The translations under genes and the position numbers were made by a program. A DNA stretch of 64,000 nt from assembly GCF_016429215.1 (NCBI RefSeq), contig NZ_JAELUH010000014.1, forward strand, positions 16,111 to 80,110, in the 5' to 3' direction. Each line of letters starts with the position of its first letter. Positions within the stretch are counted from its first letter, which is position 1. The stretch comes from Herbaspirillum sp. ASV7 (GTDB taxonomy: Bacteria; Pseudomonadota; Gammaproteobacteria; Burkholderiales; Burkholderiaceae_D). Of this stretch, positions 62,978 through 64,000 are shown in pieces. Below the pieces are notes generated by a model, which saw only the letters and a list, made by a program, of their open reading frames with translations, had not been told where the DNA came from and made no database searches.

Positions 62978-63658
62978 ATGATGCTGCACATTCCCGAAGT
63001 CCTCACCCTCGATCAGGTCCGCCATATCCGTGCCGAACTGGCCCGCAGCGACTGGGTCGATGGCCGCGCTACCGTAGGCGACCAGGGTGCCCGGGTCAAG
63101 CGCAACCGGCAATTGCCGGAGCATTCGCCGCTGGGCTTCCAGCTGGGCGAGATCATCCTGGAGGCGCTACGCAAGAATCCCCTGTTCTTTGCCGCCGCCC
63201 TGCCCAGGAAGACCATGCCACCGCTGTTCAACAGCTACGAAGGCGGCGAGCACTATGGACTGCATGTGGATGGCTCGGTACGCAACCTGCCCAATGGCGC
63301 GGGCAGCATCCGTACCGATGTGTCCTCCACGCTGTTCCTGTCGGACCCGGAGGAATACGAGGGCGGTGAACTGGTGGTGGTCGATACCTATGGCACGCAT
63401 GAGGTCAAGCTGCCGGCCGGCGACCTGATCGTCTACCCGTCCACTAGCCTGCACCGGGTCGAGCCAGTCACCCGTGGCGCACGCGTGTGCTCCTTCTTCT
63501 GGACGCAAAGCATGATCCGCGACGACTGGAAGCGCAGCATGCTCTTCGAACTGGACCGCAACATCTACAGCCTGCGCGAGAAGATCGGCGATACCGAGGA
63601 AGTGCTGGGATTGACCGGGCACTATCACAACCTGTTGCGGCAGTGGGCGGAAGTCTAA
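62978..63658 (+). CDS. piuC: Fe(II)/2-oxoglutarate-dependent PKHD-type hydroxylase
   Basis: This 226-residue protein is of the PiuC/YbiX family, exactly the family length. The iron facial triad is visible as H96 and D98 in HYGLHVDGS and H159 in STSLHRVEP, with the 2-oxoglutarate-binding arginine in TRGARV (about R169). AGGAG precedes the ATG. Genes of this family lie next to fiu/piuA receptors and are thought to modify a siderophore or related product; the substrate is unknown. Confidence 0.93.
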   Translation: MMLHIPEVLTLDQVRHIRAELARSDWVDGRATVGDQGARVKRNRQLPEHSPLGFQLGEIILEALRKNPLFFAAALPRKTMPPLFNSYEGGEHYGLHVDGSVRNLPNGAGSIRTDVSSTLFLSDPEEYEGGELVVVDTYGTHEVKLPAGDLIVYPSTSLHRVEPVTRGARVCSFFWTQSMIRDDWKRSMLFELDRNIYSLREKIGDTEEVLGLTGHYHNLLRQWAEV

Positions 63659-63688
63659 ATTTTTATATCATTTATCAGACACAAATAC

Positions 63689-63724
63689 CAAGGCCGTCCG
63701 GCATGACACCGGACGGCCTTTTCA
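63689..63724. terminator. Bidirectional intrinsic terminator between piuC and the ammonia-lyase gene
   Basis: AAGGCCGTCCGG (63690-63701) and CCGGACGGCCTT (63709-63720) form a perfect 12-bp stem with a 7-nt loop and TTC tail. It lies between two convergent genes. Confidence 0.88.
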
Positions 63725-63746
63725 CTGCCACCTCAGATCAGTGTAA

Positions 63747-64000
63747 TCAGACGAAGCGCCCGATCGCCGCAATCACCGCCTCCCGCACCGACCCGCTGAC
63801 GACGAAGTCTTGCGCGGCGCGCACGTCGTCATGGAACCAGCGATCCCCCTCGAGGCAAGCCGGGATCTGGCGGCGGATCTCCGCATAGGCGGCCTGCGTG
63901 CCCTGGCCCAGTTCGAAGCCCTTGAGCAAATCCTCGGTCATGGTCAGCGCCTGCGCCGCCAGCAGCATTTCCACGCCGACGATGTATTGCGTGTTCTGCA
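63747..64000 (-). CDS. Aromatic amino acid / histidine ammonia-lyase, C-terminal part only
   Basis: The last 84 codons of a gene running off the right edge are present. The visible QNTQYIVGVEMLLAAQALTM helix and the following AYAEIRRQIPACLEGDRWFHDD and VREAVIAAIGRF are the C-terminal helical end of MIO-dependent ammonia-lyases (HutH/PAL/TAL). The MIO triad Ala-Ser-Gly is outside the window, so substrate preference cannot be judged. No hut gene is seen downstream; a terminator follows the stop. Confidence 0.75.
   Translation of the reverse strand, partial: QNTQYIVGVEMLLAAQALTMTEDLLKGFELGQGTQAAYAEIRRQIPACLEGDRWFHDDVRAAQDFVVSGSVREAVIAAIGRFV

Overview
The window is high-GC bacterial chromosome, roughly two thirds G+C by eye, with one clearly AT-richer stretch at about 26.9-29.4 kb. 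Gene content points to a betaproteobacterium of the order Burkholderiales, most likely an Oxalobacteraceae / Herbaspirillum-like organism. The pointers are rpsP-rimM-trmD-rplS, a DUF3579 gene beside fumC, a CobD/CbiB-like gene beside a CoA-type NUDIX gene, etfBA next to a long acyl-CoA dehydrogenase, and a fused pabB-pabC. The genus is an inference from gene content, not a computed placement.

Layout. (1) 1-6.1 kb, minus strand: a five-gene import operon of TonB receptor, peptide/nickel-type binding protein, two permeases and an ATPase cut by the window edge. It has a good sigma70 promoter with a perfect palindrome in the spacer. Histidine-rich segments occur in the binding protein and, as a 9-bp tandem repeat, in the ATPase. 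(2) 6.2-11.6 kb: corA, an MFS-EamA exporter pair, and pabB-pabC. (3) 11.6-24.5 kb: an MdtABC/MuxABC-type tripartite RND pump with its outer-membrane channel, a Spy/CpxP-like chaperone and a divergent OmpR/EnvZ-type two-component system, an arrangement reminiscent of the E. coli Bae regulon. (4) 24.5-26.9 kb: trpS and two small envelope proteins. (5) 26.9-29.3 kb: a low-GC remnant in which a peptidoglycan-hydrolase gene (M23-like and GH19-like parts) is split by a deleted IS21-family element and followed by an intact exported protein that looks like its immunity partner. (6) 29.4-40.5 kb: housekeeping genes (fumC, cobD-like, nudix, rplS-trmD-rimM-rpsP, a long acyl-CoA dehydrogenase, etfA-etfB).

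(7) 40.6-48 kb, minus strand: a 2-ketogluconate-type catabolic operon (kguE-kguK-kguD-like) under a LacI/PtxS-like regulator with two matching palindromic operators. The expected MFS carrier KguT is replaced by a polar-amino-acid-type ABC transporter. (8) 48.2-51.4 kb: a Fur-box-preceded siderophore receptor and a two-gene unit of unknown membrane and exported proteins. (9) 51.8-60.3 kb: an uncharacterised catabolic island. It holds a two-component flavin monooxygenase with its reductase, an SsuABC/TauABC-type importer, an NTF2-like protein, an alpha/beta-hydrolase-fold protein without a recognisable Ser/His catalytic pair, an ABM-domain protein, a quinone-reductase-like enzyme and a LysR regulator. 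(10) 60.4-63.7 kb: Fur-box fiu and piuC, then the C-terminus of an aromatic amino acid/histidine ammonia-lyase running off the right edge.

Best candidates for something not yet described are the catabolic island (9), the 2-ketogluconate ABC importer (7) and the His-rich metal/metallophore-type importer (1). No CRISPR array, rRNA, tRNA or intact mobile element was recognised.
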